From an uncultured beta proteobacterium (GTDB lineage: Bacteria; Pseudomonadota; Gammaproteobacteria; Burkholderiales; Burkholderiaceae_C), in the NCBI GenBank assembly GCA_903845935.1, contig CAIMZI010000109.1, positions 1 to 35,688 on the forward strand: a DNA stretch of 35,688 nt, read 5' to 3'. Shown in pieces: positions 25,068-34,091 of this stretch. The notes under the pieces are model-generated. The model ran no database searches. It was given only the letters and a program-made list of their open reading frames with translations, and was not told the DNA's origin. How positions within the stretch are numbered: position 1 is the first letter of the stretch; each line of letters begins with the position of its first letter. The translations under genes were made by a program, and so were the position numbers.

Positions 25068-26369
25068 ATGCTGCTCGACTCCGATACCCAGCTCAACCAG
25101 AAAAGCTATTACGAAGCCAGTGCGCAGCGGGAGCCCTTGAGCGAGCCTTTGCGTGGCGATATCATGGCCGACGTGCTGGTGGTGGGTGCGGGCTTTGCCG
25201 GTCTGTCGGCTGCCATCGAGTTGGCCCAGCGCGGCTATAGCGTGGTGGTGCTGGAAGCCGATCGCATTTGCAGCGGCGCCTCCGGGCGCAACGGTGGCCA
25301 GGCCATCGTCGGCTATGCCAGCGGCCAGCAGCCGTTTGAGGTGCAGCTGGGCAGGGCTGGGGCGCGCCTGGCCTGGGACCTTTCGATGCAGTCCATGGAA
25401 CTGCTGGACCAGCGCATTGCCGAATTCCAGATCGATTGCGACCATGTGGCGGGCTATCTGTACGTTGCCGACTCACAGCGCAAGGCCCGCGCCCTGGAGC
25501 AGGAGTTGCAGGTCCTGGAGCGCGACTACGGTTTCCAGGTGGATTTTGCGCGGGGCCAGGCGGTGCAGCGCCACATCCAGAGCCCACGCTACTGCGCGTC
25601 GGCTTTCGAGCGCCGCTCCGGCCATTTGCATCCGCTGAAATTCGGTCTGGGTTTGGCGCGTGCCGCACGCAGCCTGGGGGTGCAGATTTTTGAGCGCTCG
25701 GCGGTGCTGGATATCCAGCGCGGCCTCAAGCTGTGCGCCAAGACCAGCGGCGGCTCGGTCGGCGCGCAATGGGGCGTGCTGGCGGGCAACTGCACGCTGG
25801 GTGAATACGGCCCGCGTGTGGCGCCTGAGTTGGCCCCGCGCATCATGCCGGTGGGCACCTACATCATTGCCACCGAGCGCTTGGGCGTGGAGCTGTGCGA
25901 GCGCCTGATTCCCGGCAATGCGGCGGTCTGCGACAACAATTTTGTGCTCGACTACTTCCGCTTTAGCGCCGATAGTCGCCTGCTGTTTGGTGGGCGGGTG
26001 AGTTACTCCACGCGCACCCCGGCGAATCTTTCCGAGCGGATGGCCAAGCGCATGGCCCAGGTATTTCCCCAACTCAAGGGAGTGGCGGTGGATTATGTGT
26101 GGGGTGGCTTTGTGGACATCAGCATGAACCGCGCACCGGACTTCGGGCGACTGGGCGGCAACCTGTTTTACCTCCAGGGCTTTAGCGGCCATGGCGTGGC
26201 ACTGACCGGGATGGCCGGCAAGTTGGTGGCCGAGGCGGTGGCCGGCCAAGCCGAGCGCTTTGATGTGTTTGCCAAGCTGCAGCATCGCCATTTTCCAGGT
26301 GGAGCGCTGCTGCGCACGCCTAGCCTGGTGCTAGGCATGGCCTACCACCAACTTAAGGATTTGCTTTAG
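25068..26369 (+). CDS. puuB: FAD-dependent amine oxidase, gamma-glutamylputrescine oxidase (PuuB)-like
   Basis: PuuB oxidises gamma-glutamylputrescine to its aldehyde, with release of ammonia and hydrogen peroxide. This 433 aa protein is a DAO-family flavoprotein. An N-terminal segment (NQKSYYEASAQREP) precedes the FAD-binding VLVVGAGFAGLSAAIELAQRG (glycines at residues 40-45), then CSGASGRNGGQAIVGY, and near the end YFRFSADSRLLFGGRVSYS and LQGFSGHGVALTGMAGKL, as in PuuB. The ATG at 25068 matches the family start; the Shine-Dalgarno is weak. Its 3' end overlaps the convergent mocR gene by 4 nt. The substrate is inferred from the neighbours. Confidence 0.85.
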   Translation: MLLDSDTQLNQKSYYEASAQREPLSEPLRGDIMADVLVVGAGFAGLSAAIELAQRGYSVVVLEADRICSGASGRNGGQAIVGYASGQQPFEVQLGRAGARLAWDLSMQSMELLDQRIAEFQIDCDHVAGYLYVADSQRKARALEQELQVLERDYGFQVDFARGQAVQRHIQSPRYCASAFERRSGHLHPLKFGLGLARAARSLGVQIFERSAVLDIQRGLKLCAKTSGGSVGAQWGVLAGNCTLGEYGPRVAPELAPRIMPVGTYIIATERLGVELCERLIPGNAAVCDNNFVLDYFRFSADSRLLFGGRVSYSTRTPANLSERMAKRMAQVFPQLKGVAVDYVWGGFVDISMNRAPDFGRLGGNLFYLQGFSGHGVALTGMAGKLVAEAVAGQAERFDVFAKLQHRHFPGGALLRTPSLVLGMAYHQLKDLL

Positions 26370-27832
26370 TTCAGCTGCGCCAACGCGCTTTGTATGGCCT
26401 TGGCCAGCACCGTGCCGTAGCGCGCGATGTCGGCCAACGGCGCGTAGCCGTAACCTATGACCAGACCCTTGGCATCCGTGCGCTCCAGGCAGTAGGCGCT
26501 GAGGGCCCGCACCGTCAGGCCAAGATTGCCAATGCGCAGCGCCAGCGCCTTGTCATCCACGCCGGTGGGCAGGCGCAGGCACAGGTGCAGGCCCTGCTCA
26601 GCACCGGTGATTTGCGCGTGTTGACCCAGACAGGGTTGCAAGGCGTCCAGCAGGCAGTGACGGCGCTCGGCATAGCTGTGACGAGCGCGGCGCAGGGCCG
26701 TGGCAAAGTGGCCCAACTCGATGAACTCCGCCAGCGCCGCCTGCAAGGGCATTTGACCCGGGCGGTTGAGATCGTAGTGCGCCTGTTTGAAGGCCGTCAC
26801 CAGCCGCTTGGGCACCACCAGGTAGCCGAGCTTGAGTCCGGGGTACAAGACCTTGGAAAACGAGCCCATGTAGAGCACGCGCTGGTCCTGGTCCAGCCCT
26901 GCCAGGGACGACAGGGGCGGGCCGCTGAAGCGGAATTCGCTGTCGTAGTCGTCCTCCAGAATCCAGGCCTTGTGGCTTGCGGCAATCGACAGCAGTTGCT
27001 GGCGGCGCGGCAGCGACATGACGGCGCCGGTGGGGTATTGGTGCGAGGGCGTGGTGTAGATCAACCGGGGCGGGTGCTTTTCATCGGCCGCAGTGGGTGC
27101 CATGCCCTGTTCATCGACCTTGACCGGGTGGGCGCTTAAGCCCGTGGCCATAAAGGCCTTGATGGCGCCCCAGTAGGCCGGATCCTCCAGCCACACGGTG
27201 TCGCCATGGTCACCGAGCAACTGCGCACACAGCTCCAGCGACTGCTGGGTGCCGCTGGTGATGAGGACCTGCTCCACCTCCAGCGGCACACTGCGAAACA
27301 CGCGCAGATAGTCGGCCACGGCGCGGCGCAACGGTGCGTGGCCACCGGAGTAGCTGTAGTCCAGCATCTCGGGATAGGTCATACGCCAATGCTTGTTTTG
27401 CAGGCGCTGCCAAAGGGCTACCGGAAACGCGCTGAAATCGGCCAGGCCGGGCGTGAATGGTTGCACCTCAAGTTGCGTGGCACAAAAGGTGGTGCTTAGG
27501 GCCGTGCCGCGTCTGGATAACTGGGCTAATCGGGTGCTGGCACGGACCTGCGAGCTGCGGCCTTGCGCTCTGGGCACGTTGTCATGGACATAGGTGCCGC
27601 TACCCACATGGCTGACCAGATAGCCTTCTACTGCCAGCTGGTTGAGGGCGGCCACCACGGTGTTGCGCGAGAGTTTCAGATCCTGTGTCAGTTCCCGGCT
27701 GGAGGGCAGGCGGTCGCCGGCAACAAGTTTGCCGTCCAAAATGGCGCGGCGTAAAGCCTCGTAGAGCTGCCGATGCAGCGGCATGCTGTGGCTAAGGCGC
27801 CCCATTTCGGTGAGTAGAAGTTCGGACAGCAT
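26366..27832 (-). CDS. MocR/PdxR-family transcriptional regulator
   Basis: This 488 aa protein joins a GntR-type winged helix (HRQLYEALRRAILDGKLVAGDRLPSSRELTQDLKLSRNTV, about residues 18-60) to an aminotransferase-like domain. The PLP-binding lysine is in MGSFSKVLYPGLKLGYL (K327), with ILEDDYDSEFRF upstream. MocR proteins sense PLP adducts or amines and act as activators or repressors at direct repeats. The ATG at 27832 has AAGGGGAAG upstream; the frame stays open 84 nt more. It is divergent from the puuA-spuC-pot run, so it probably controls it. The ligand is not known. Confidence 0.88.
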   Translation of the reverse strand: MLSELLLTEMGRLSHSMPLHRQLYEALRRAILDGKLVAGDRLPSSRELTQDLKLSRNTVVAALNQLAVEGYLVSHVGSGTYVHDNVPRAQGRSSQVRASTRLAQLSRRGTALSTTFCATQLEVQPFTPGLADFSAFPVALWQRLQNKHWRMTYPEMLDYSYSGGHAPLRRAVADYLRVFRSVPLEVEQVLITSGTQQSLELCAQLLGDHGDTVWLEDPAYWGAIKAFMATGLSAHPVKVDEQGMAPTAADEKHPPRLIYTTPSHQYPTGAVMSLPRRQQLLSIAASHKAWILEDDYDSEFRFSGPPLSSLAGLDQDQRVLYMGSFSKVLYPGLKLGYLVVPKRLVTAFKQAHYDLNRPGQMPLQAALAEFIELGHFATALRRARHSYAERRHCLLDALQPCLGQHAQITGAEQGLHLCLRLPTGVDDKALALRIGNLGLTVRALSAYCLERTDAKGLVIGYGYAPLADIARYGTVLAKAIQSALAQLN

Positions 27833-27876
27833 GCTCTTCCCCTTATTTTGACGTATCTCAAATGGCACCATGGGGC

Positions 27877-27929
27877 GGCTCCAAATGGCTCCGGCGTGGG
27901 TCCAATTTTGCAACACAATGGAGTGGACC
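27877..27929. promoter_or_regulatory. Candidate MocR operator between mocR and puuA
   Basis: GGCTCCAAAT (27877-27886) and GGGTCCAATT (27898-27907) are similar direct repeats 21 bp apart, two helical turns, which is typical of MocR sites. A third element TGGACC (27924-27929) is the inverse of GGTCCA (27899-27904). The intergenic region is 143 nt. This is a visual match only. Confidence 0.4.
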
Positions 27930-27975
27930 GAATGCCACAGGGCAAACTACGCTGCCATGCAGCAAGGAGAGAGCG

Positions 27976-29343
27976 ATGACTGAAACCAAGAACATGACAT
28001 TCAACGATCTGGAACAGTGGCTCAACGAGCGCCGCGTCACCGAGGTGGAATGCCTGGTGCCCGACTTGACCGGTGTGGCGCGCGGCAAGATTCTGCCGCG
28101 TGGCAAGTTCACCGAAGACCGCGGCATGCGTCTGCCCCAGGCGATTGTGGCCATGGGCGTGACCGGCGAGTTCCCCGAGAGCGGCCCCTACTACGACGTG
28201 ATCGACCCGACCGACAAGGACATGCAGCTGCGCCCGGATCCCTCCACCGTACGCATCGTGCCCTGGGCCACCGACCCGACGGCGCAGGTGATTCACGATT
28301 GTTTTGACCATTCCGGCAATTTGGTGCCGTTTGCGCCGCGCAGCGTGTTGCGCCGGGTTTGCGATCTGTTTGCCGCCGAGGGCCTGCAACCGATCGTGGC
28401 GCCCGAGCTGGAGTTTTACCTCACCGCCCGCAATACCGACCCCAACACCCTGCTGAAGCCGCCGATTGGCCGCAGCGGCCGCGCCGAGACTTCGCGCCAG
28501 GCCTACAGCATCGATGCGGTCAACGAGTTCGACCCTTTGTTCGAGGAAATCTACGACTACAGCGACAAGATGGAGCTCAATGTGGACACGCTGATCCACG
28601 AGGTCGGCGCCGGTCAGATGGAAATCAATTTCTTCCATGCCGAGCCCATGGGCCTGGCGGACGAGGTGTTCTTCTTCAAGCGCACGGTACGCGAAGCGGC
28701 GCTGCGCCACGACATGTATGCCACCTTTATGGCCAAGCCGATTGCCGGCGAGCCGGGCAGCGCCATGCATGTGCACCAGAGTCTGCTGGATGTGGCCACC
28801 GGCAAGAATGTGTTCAGCAACCCGGATGGCACGCCTTCCGAGATGTTCATGCACTACATCGGCGGCCTGCAGCGCTACATCCCGGCTGCCATGGTGCTGG
28901 TGGCACCCTATGTGAACAGCTACCGCCGCCTGTCGCGAAATACTGCAGCACCCATCAACATCGAGTGGGGCTATGACAACCGCACCGTGGGCATCCGCTC
29001 GCCGATTTCCTCGCCGGCCGCGCGCCGCGTGGAAAACCGCGTGATAGGCGCCGACGCCAACCCCTATGTGGCCATGGCCATGACGCTGGCCTGCGGCTAT
29101 CTGGGCATCAAAAACAAGATCAAGCCCAAGCCCGAGATGCGCGGCGACGCCTATCTGGCGCCCTATTCGCTGCCACGCAGCCTGGGGGAAGCACTGGACT
29201 GGCTGCGCAAGGAAAGCGATTTGCACGAGGTGTTGGGCAAGGAGTTCATCACCGTCTATTCCGAGATCAAGGAACTCGAATTTGACGAATTCATGAAGGT
29301 GATTTCGCCCTGGGAGCGCGAGCATTTGCTGCTCCACGTCTAA
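27976..29343 (+). CDS. puuA: Gamma-glutamylpolyamine synthetase (glutamate-putrescine ligase), glutamine synthetase family
   Basis: PuuA joins glutamate to putrescine with ATP, the first step of the Puu route. The 455 aa protein belongs to the glutamine synthetase superfamily. The N-terminal domain has VECLVPDLTGVARGKILPR. The catalytic domain has APELEFYL and EVGAGQMEINFFH (metal and ATP Glu residues), ATFMAKPIAGEPGSAMHVHQSL, and NSYRRL with GYDNRTVGIR, as in PuuA-like enzymes. The adenylylation tyrosine loop of GlnA is not seen. AAGGAG (27964-27969) precedes the ATG at 27976. Gene context (PuuB-like oxidase, SpuC, PotFGHI) supports a polyamine over ammonia as substrate. The polyamine specificity is not resolved. 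Confidence 0.88.
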   Translation: MTETKNMTFNDLEQWLNERRVTEVECLVPDLTGVARGKILPRGKFTEDRGMRLPQAIVAMGVTGEFPESGPYYDVIDPTDKDMQLRPDPSTVRIVPWATDPTAQVIHDCFDHSGNLVPFAPRSVLRRVCDLFAAEGLQPIVAPELEFYLTARNTDPNTLLKPPIGRSGRAETSRQAYSIDAVNEFDPLFEEIYDYSDKMELNVDTLIHEVGAGQMEINFFHAEPMGLADEVFFFKRTVREAALRHDMYATFMAKPIAGEPGSAMHVHQSLLDVATGKNVFSNPDGTPSEMFMHYIGGLQRYIPAAMVLVAPYVNSYRRLSRNTAAPINIEWGYDNRTVGIRSPISSPAARRVENRVIGADANPYVAMAMTLACGYLGIKNKIKPKPEMRGDAYLAPYSLPRSLGEALDWLRKESDLHEVLGKEFITVYSEIKELEFDEFMKVISPWEREHLLLHV

Positions 29344-29375
29344 GCCCCGCATTCACAGACATTGAAAGAATTTTC

Positions 29376-30824
29376 ATGAGCAAGCCATCTTTTTCATCCC
29401 TGATTGCCCCTCCCGCCCTCGTCAGCCGTGCCCAGAGCATGGACACCCAGGCCATTCAGGCCATGGACAGCGCGCATTACATCCATTCGTTTACCGACCA
29501 TGGCGACCTGGCCACCCGCGGCGCCCGGGTCATGACCCATGCCGAGGGCATTTTTGTGTGGGACTCCGAGGGCAAAAAGGTGCTGGACGGCATGAGCGGC
29601 CTGTGGTGCGTGAACGTGGGTTATGGCCGCAAGGAACTGGCCGACGCCGCCTACCAGCAGATGATGACGCTGCCCTACTACAACAGCTTCTTCCAGACCA
29701 CCAACATCCCTGCCACCAAGTTGGCAGCCAAGCTGGCGTCGCTGGCGCCCACGGTGGGCGAGCGCAGCTTCAAGCACGTGTTTTATTCCAGCAGCGGCAG
29801 CGAGAGCAACGACACCAATGTGCGCATGGTGCGCCGCTACTGGGACCTGCTGGGCCAGCCCGAGCGCAAGACCATCATTGGGCGCATCAACGGTTACCAC
29901 GGCAGCACCATGGCGGGCGCCTCGCTGGGCGGCATGAGCGGCATGCATGCGCAAGGCGACCTGCCCATTCCCAACATCACCCATATTGAGCAACCCTACT
30001 ATTTTGAGAACGGACTGCCGGGCGAGAGCGAGGCCGACTTTGGCATTCGTGCCGCCGGCTGGCTGGAGACCAAGATTCTGGAGCTGGGCGCCGACAAGGT
30101 GGCTGCCTTTATCGGCGAGCCGGTGCAGGGCGCCGGTGGCGTGATTATTCCGCCCGCCACCTATTGGCCCGAGATCCAGCGCATCGTCGACAAGTACGGC
30201 ATCCTGCTGATCAGCGACGAGGTGATCTGCGCCTTTGGCCGCCTGGGCCACTGGTTTGCCTACGAAAAATTTGGCTACAAGCCCGACCTGGTGACCTTTG
30301 CCAAGGGCGTGACCAGCGGCTACATCCCCCTGGGCGGTGTGATGGTGGGCAACCGCGTGGCGGAGGTGCTGATCGAGAAGGGCGGCGAGTTCAACCACGG
30401 CTACACCTACAGCGGCCACCCGGTGGCCTGCGCCGTGGCCCTGGCCAACCTGGAGCTGATGGAGCGCGAAAACCTGGTGGGCCGCGTCAAGGACGACATC
30501 GGCCCCTATCTGGCTCAGCGCTTTGCCGAGCTCAATAGCCATCCGCTGGTGGGCGTGGCCGAGACCTGTGGCTTCGCCGCCGGACTGGTCTTGGTAAAGA
30601 ACAAGGCGACGATGCAGGCTTTTGATTCGGAACTGGGCGTGGGCATGGTCTGTCGCGGCCACTGCTTTGGCAACGGACTGATCATGCGCGCCGTCGGCGA
30701 CCGCATGATCATTGCGCCGCCGCTGGTGATGACGCACGCGCAAATCGACGAAATGATGGCCTTGATCGTTAAATGCCTGGACCTGACCTATGCCGATGTG
30801 CAAAAAAATGGCTGGTTGGCATAG
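29376..30824 (+). CDS. spuC: Putrescine-pyruvate aminotransferase (SpuC-like), class III
   Basis: SpuC transfers the amino group of putrescine to pyruvate, giving 4-aminobutanal and alanine. The 482 aa protein has class III omega-transaminase motifs: DGMSGLWCVNVGYGRKEL, FYSSSGSESNDTN, GRINGYHGST, ISDEVICAFGR with D281, and FAKGVTSGYIPLGG with the PLP lysine K310. HGYTYSGHPVACAVALANL follows. The start at 29376 (MSKPSFSSL) has only a weak GAAAG upstream; M22 (MDTQAIQAMD) is an alternative. Related enzymes use beta-alanine or other amines, so the substrate is inferred from context. Confidence 0.86.
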   Translation: MSKPSFSSLIAPPALVSRAQSMDTQAIQAMDSAHYIHSFTDHGDLATRGARVMTHAEGIFVWDSEGKKVLDGMSGLWCVNVGYGRKELADAAYQQMMTLPYYNSFFQTTNIPATKLAAKLASLAPTVGERSFKHVFYSSSGSESNDTNVRMVRRYWDLLGQPERKTIIGRINGYHGSTMAGASLGGMSGMHAQGDLPIPNITHIEQPYYFENGLPGESEADFGIRAAGWLETKILELGADKVAAFIGEPVQGAGGVIIPPATYWPEIQRIVDKYGILLISDEVICAFGRLGHWFAYEKFGYKPDLVTFAKGVTSGYIPLGGVMVGNRVAEVLIEKGGEFNHGYTYSGHPVACAVALANLELMERENLVGRVKDDIGPYLAQRFAELNSHPLVGVAETCGFAAGLVLVKNKATMQAFDSELGVGMVCRGHCFGNGLIMRAVGDRMIIAPPLVMTHAQIDEMMALIVKCLDLTYADVQKNGWLA

Positions 30825-30907
30825 GGATTGCATGTAGTCCTTTTGGGTCCGCGCAGCATTACCATGGTGCATCTTTTTCAAAGCAACATACCTTTCAGGA
30901 GAATAAA

Positions 30908-32038
30908 TTGTTGAATCTTTCCAGTCTTAAATGGGTGAGCAGGCTCCTAGGCGGGATGGCAGTTGCGGGTCTGATGACCTTTGTTGCAACGGCTGCCTTG
31001 GCCGACGAAGAAAAAGTGCTGAATATTTACAATTGGTCGGACTACATTGCCGAAGACACGATTGCCAATTTTGAGAAAGAGACCGGCATCAAAGTGCGCT
31101 ACGACACCTTTGACAGCAATGAGACCTTGCACGCCAAAATGGTGGCCGGAAAAACCGGTTACGACATCGTTGTGCCTTCCTCCAACTGGGGCAAGGTGCA
31201 GGGCGAGGGTGGTCTGCTGATGAAGCTCGACAAGAGCAAGATCACGACCTACGGCAATCTGGATCCCTTCGTCATGGACCAGTTGAAGAAAATGGACCCG
31301 GGCAACCAGTACCTGGCGCCCTGGCTTTGGGGCGTCACCACGGTGGGCATCAACGTCAACAAGCTCAAGGCCGCGCTGGGCAATCTGCCGATGCCGGAAA
31401 ATGCCTGGGACCTGATCTTCAAACCGGAATACGCCAGCAAGGCCAAGTCCTGCGGCATCTCGGTGCTGGACTCGGGTGATGAAATTTTTCCCGCCGCCCT
31501 GCGCTACCTGGGCAAGCCGCCCTACAGTAAAAGCCCGGCCGACTACCAGGAAGCGGCCGCTATGCTGAAGACCATTCGCCCCTATATCTCGCTGTTTTCA
31601 TCCTCCGGATACATCAACGACCTGGCCAGCGGTTCGCTGTGCCTGGTGGTGGGCTGGAGCGGCGACATAGGCATTGCCAAGTCGCGTGCCAAGGAGGCCA
31701 AAAATGGCGTGCTTGTGGAAACCCTGATTCCCAAAACCGGAGCTGTGCTGTTCTTTGACACCATGGCCATTCCCGCCGATGCCACCCATGTGCAAAATGC
31801 CTACAAATGGATGAGCTACATCTACCGGCCCGAGGTCAATGCCGCCATGGTGAACAAGGTGCACTACGCCAACCCCATACCTTCCTCTGCCAAGTTCATT
31901 GCGGCGGAAACGCTCAACGACAAGACCGTTTTCCTGGGCAAGGAAGACCTGGCCAAGATGGTGCCACCGGACGCGGTGAACAACGACATCCGACGCGTTC
32001 GCACGCGCTTGTACACGAGCTTCAAGACCGGTCTCTGA
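30908..32038 (+). CDS. potF: Periplasmic putrescine/polyamine-binding protein PotF
   Basis: PotF captures putrescine in the periplasm for the PotGHI importer. The protein is 376 aa. A TTG at 30908 is the likely start, because AGGAG (30897-30901) lies 6 nt before it and no ATG fits; a second TTG follows at 30911. The leader LNLSSLKWVSRLLGG with a hydrophobic core ends near TAALA, cut before DEEKVLNIYNWSDYI. The NWSDYIAEDT segment, DSNETLHAKMVAGKTGYDIVVPSSN, GDIGIAKSRA, and the end IRRVRTRLYTSFKTG are diagnostic. potG begins 1 nt downstream. Confidence 0.93.
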   Translation: MLNLSSLKWVSRLLGGMAVAGLMTFVATAALADEEKVLNIYNWSDYIAEDTIANFEKETGIKVRYDTFDSNETLHAKMVAGKTGYDIVVPSSNWGKVQGEGGLLMKLDKSKITTYGNLDPFVMDQLKKMDPGNQYLAPWLWGVTTVGINVNKLKAALGNLPMPENAWDLIFKPEYASKAKSCGISVLDSGDEIFPAALRYLGKPPYSKSPADYQEAAAMLKTIRPYISLFSSSGYINDLASGSLCLVVGWSGDIGIAKSRAKEAKNGVLVETLIPKTGAVLFFDTMAIPADATHVQNAYKWMSYIYRPEVNAAMVNKVHYANPIPSSAKFIAAETLNDKTVFLGKEDLAKMVPPDAVNNDIRRVRTRLYTSFKTGL

Positions 32039-32039
32039 C

Positions 32040-33161
32040 ATGGCGAATCCATCCCATCCGATGCTTGTCAAGTCTGCAGACCAGCGCTTTGTCCACATAG
32101 ACCGGCTGATCAAGCGTTTTGATGACGTGGCTGCGGTGGACGAGGTGTCGGTGGATATTGCCAAGGGTGAAATCTTTGCCCTGCTGGGTTCCTCCGGCTG
32201 CGGCAAATCGACCCTGCTGCGCATGTTGGCAGGCTTTGAGACACCGACGACGGGCACGATTGAGCTCGATGGCGTGGACATTGCCAGCATGCCGCCGTAT
32301 GAGCGGCCGATCAACATGATGTTTCAGTCCTATGCCTTGTTCCCGCACCTGACGGTCTGGGAAAACGTGGCCTTTGGACTCAAGCGCGAAGGCATGCCCA
32401 CCAAGGAAATTGGCGACCGGGTCGAGTCCATGCTCAACATCGTGCAGCTCAAGCCCTATGCCAAGCGCAAGCCCCACCAGTTGTCCGGCGGCCAGCAGCA
32501 GCGCGTGGCACTGGCACGCTGCCTGGCCAAGAGCCCCAAGCTGCTCTTGCTCGACGAGCCGCTGGGCGCACTGGACCGCAAGCTGCGCGAGCAAACCCAG
32601 TTTGAACTGCACAACATCATCAAGAAGGTGGGCGTGACCTGCGTGCTGGTGACGCACGACCAGGAAGAGGCCATGACCATGGCCGACCGCATCGCGGTGA
32701 TGAGTTCCGGACGCTTTATGCAGGTGGGCAAGCCACACGAAATTTATGAAACGCCGAGCTGCAAGTTTGTGGCCGACTTCATTGGCAATGTCAATCTGTT
32801 TGACGGCAAGCTGGTGGAAGATGAGTCGGACCATTGTGTGGTGGCCTCTGAGCACGGCCGCTTCTATCTGGACCACGGCATCACCGGCACCCAGGGCATG
32901 GACCTGACGGTTGCCGTGCGGCCCGAAAAAATCAATTTGTCGCGCACCCCGCCCGCGGACACATCGCAAAATTGCTTCAAGGGCATCATCAGCGACAGCG
33001 GTTATTTTGGCAGTTTTTCGCTGTACCGCATGACGCTGGCCGGTGGCCGAAGGCTGCAAATCCAGATCACCCACCAGCACCGACACATCGAATTGCTCAG
33101 CGACGGCGAGGAGGCTTATGCCAGCTTCGCGCCCGACTCGCTGGTGGTTCTGAGCTCCTGA
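32040..33161 (+). CDS. potG: Polyamine ABC transporter ATP-binding protein PotG
   Basis: PotG is the ATPase of the putrescine importer, 373 aa against 377 in E. coli. Walker A is GSSGCGKSTLLRML (K56), the Q-loop is MMFQSYALFPHLTV, the signature is LSGGQQQRVALARCL, Walker B is LLLLDEPLGALDRK, and the switch is VTHDQEEAMTMADR. A C-terminal TOBE region has FIGNVNLFDGKLV and VRPEKINLS. The ATG is 1 nt past the potF stop. It resembles PotG more than PotA because of its PotF/PotH/PotI partners. Confidence 0.93.
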   Translation: MANPSHPMLVKSADQRFVHIDRLIKRFDDVAAVDEVSVDIAKGEIFALLGSSGCGKSTLLRMLAGFETPTTGTIELDGVDIASMPPYERPINMMFQSYALFPHLTVWENVAFGLKREGMPTKEIGDRVESMLNIVQLKPYAKRKPHQLSGGQQQRVALARCLAKSPKLLLLDEPLGALDRKLREQTQFELHNIIKKVGVTCVLVTHDQEEAMTMADRIAVMSSGRFMQVGKPHEIYETPSCKFVADFIGNVNLFDGKLVEDESDHCVVASEHGRFYLDHGITGTQGMDLTVAVRPEKINLSRTPPADTSQNCFKGIISDSGYFGSFSLYRMTLAGGRRLQIQITHQHRHIELLSDGEEAYASFAPDSLVVLSS

Positions 33162-33164
33162 GCC

Positions 33165-34088
33165 ATGAACATGCTGCAGCCGATAAAAATGCTGGCTAGC
33201 CTGCGTCGACTCAACTGGGGTCGTTTGGCTGTGATCGGCATCCCCTATGTGTTCCTGATCCTGTTGTTCACCATTCCGTTTTTGGTGGTGTTGCGCTTGA
33301 GCATTACCGAAATGGACGGCGTCCATATCATGGATCTGAGCAGCTATGCCGATGGCATGTTGACGTTCAAGATCAAGCTCTCCAACTATCTCTTTTTAAC
33401 CTCAGACCCGCTCTACATTGAGACCTATATCTCGTCGCTGAAGTTTGCTGCCATCAACACGCTGATCTGTCTGGCCATCGGTTATCCCTTCGCCTATTTC
33501 ATGGCGCGCTCACCGGCCAACGCCAGGCCGGCCCTGCTGATGCTGGTGTCGCTGCCGTTCTGGACGTCGTACCTGTTGCGCGTTTATGCCTGGAAGGGCC
33601 TGCTCGATGACAACGGCGTGTTCAACAACCTCATGATGGGCCTGCACCTGATTGATGAGCCGATCAAGATGATGCACACCAGTTTTTCCATGATGCTGGG
33701 CATGGTCTACACCTATTTGCCGTTCATGATTTTGCCGCTCTACGCCAACCTGGCAAAAATGGATTTGCGCCTGCTGGAAGCCGCCAAGGACCTGGGCGCC
33801 ACGCCCTTCAAAACCTTCTGGCTGATTACCGTGCCGCTGTCCAAGAACGGCATCATTGCGGGCTCCATGCTGGTTTTTATTCCCAGCGTCGGCGAATATG
33901 TGATTCCGGAATTGTTGGGCGGCCCCAGCACCTTGATGATTGGCCGCGTGCTGTGGGACGAGTTCTTCAGCAACAACGACTGGGCCATGGCCTCTGCCGT
34001 GGCCGTCAGCATGGTGTTGCTGATTCTGCTGCCCCTGGTGATCTTCAACAAATACCAGGCCCAAGACGGCGCTGTCAAGGGAGCGTAA
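33165..34088 (+). CDS. potH: Polyamine ABC transporter permease PotH
   Basis: PotH is one of the two channel subunits, 307 aa with about six membrane helices. TM1 is in IGIPYVFLILLFTIPFLVV. The PotH-typical LRLSITEMDGVHIMDLS follows, then LPFWTSYLLRVYAWKGLLDDNG and the EAA-type loop LLEAAKDLGATPFKTFWLITVPLS, which contacts PotG. It starts 3 nt after potG and is followed by potI after 3 nt. Confidence 0.93.
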   Translation: MNMLQPIKMLASLRRLNWGRLAVIGIPYVFLILLFTIPFLVVLRLSITEMDGVHIMDLSSYADGMLTFKIKLSNYLFLTSDPLYIETYISSLKFAAINTLICLAIGYPFAYFMARSPANARPALLMLVSLPFWTSYLLRVYAWKGLLDDNGVFNNLMMGLHLIDEPIKMMHTSFSMMLGMVYTYLPFMILPLYANLAKMDLRLLEAAKDLGATPFKTFWLITVPLSKNGIIAGSMLVFIPSVGEYVIPELLGGPSTLMIGRVLWDEFFSNNDWAMASAVAVSMVLLILLPLVIFNKYQAQDGAVKGA

Positions 34089-34091
34089 AGC

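Noticed and set aside
24117..25445. 442-residue minus-strand frame opposite the agmatinase and puuB genes
   Set aside because: The + strand genes show catalytic motifs in place; this one shows none.
27688..29352. 554-residue minus-strand frame opposite puuA
   Set aside because: puuA is well supported; this frame only mirrors its codon bias.
29394..30881. 495-residue minus-strand frame opposite spuC
   Set aside because: Same reason: composition typical of antisense reading, no motif.
30834..30907. Second MocR site before potF (GGGTCC near 30844)
   Set aside because: A single short match without the paired repeat is not enough.
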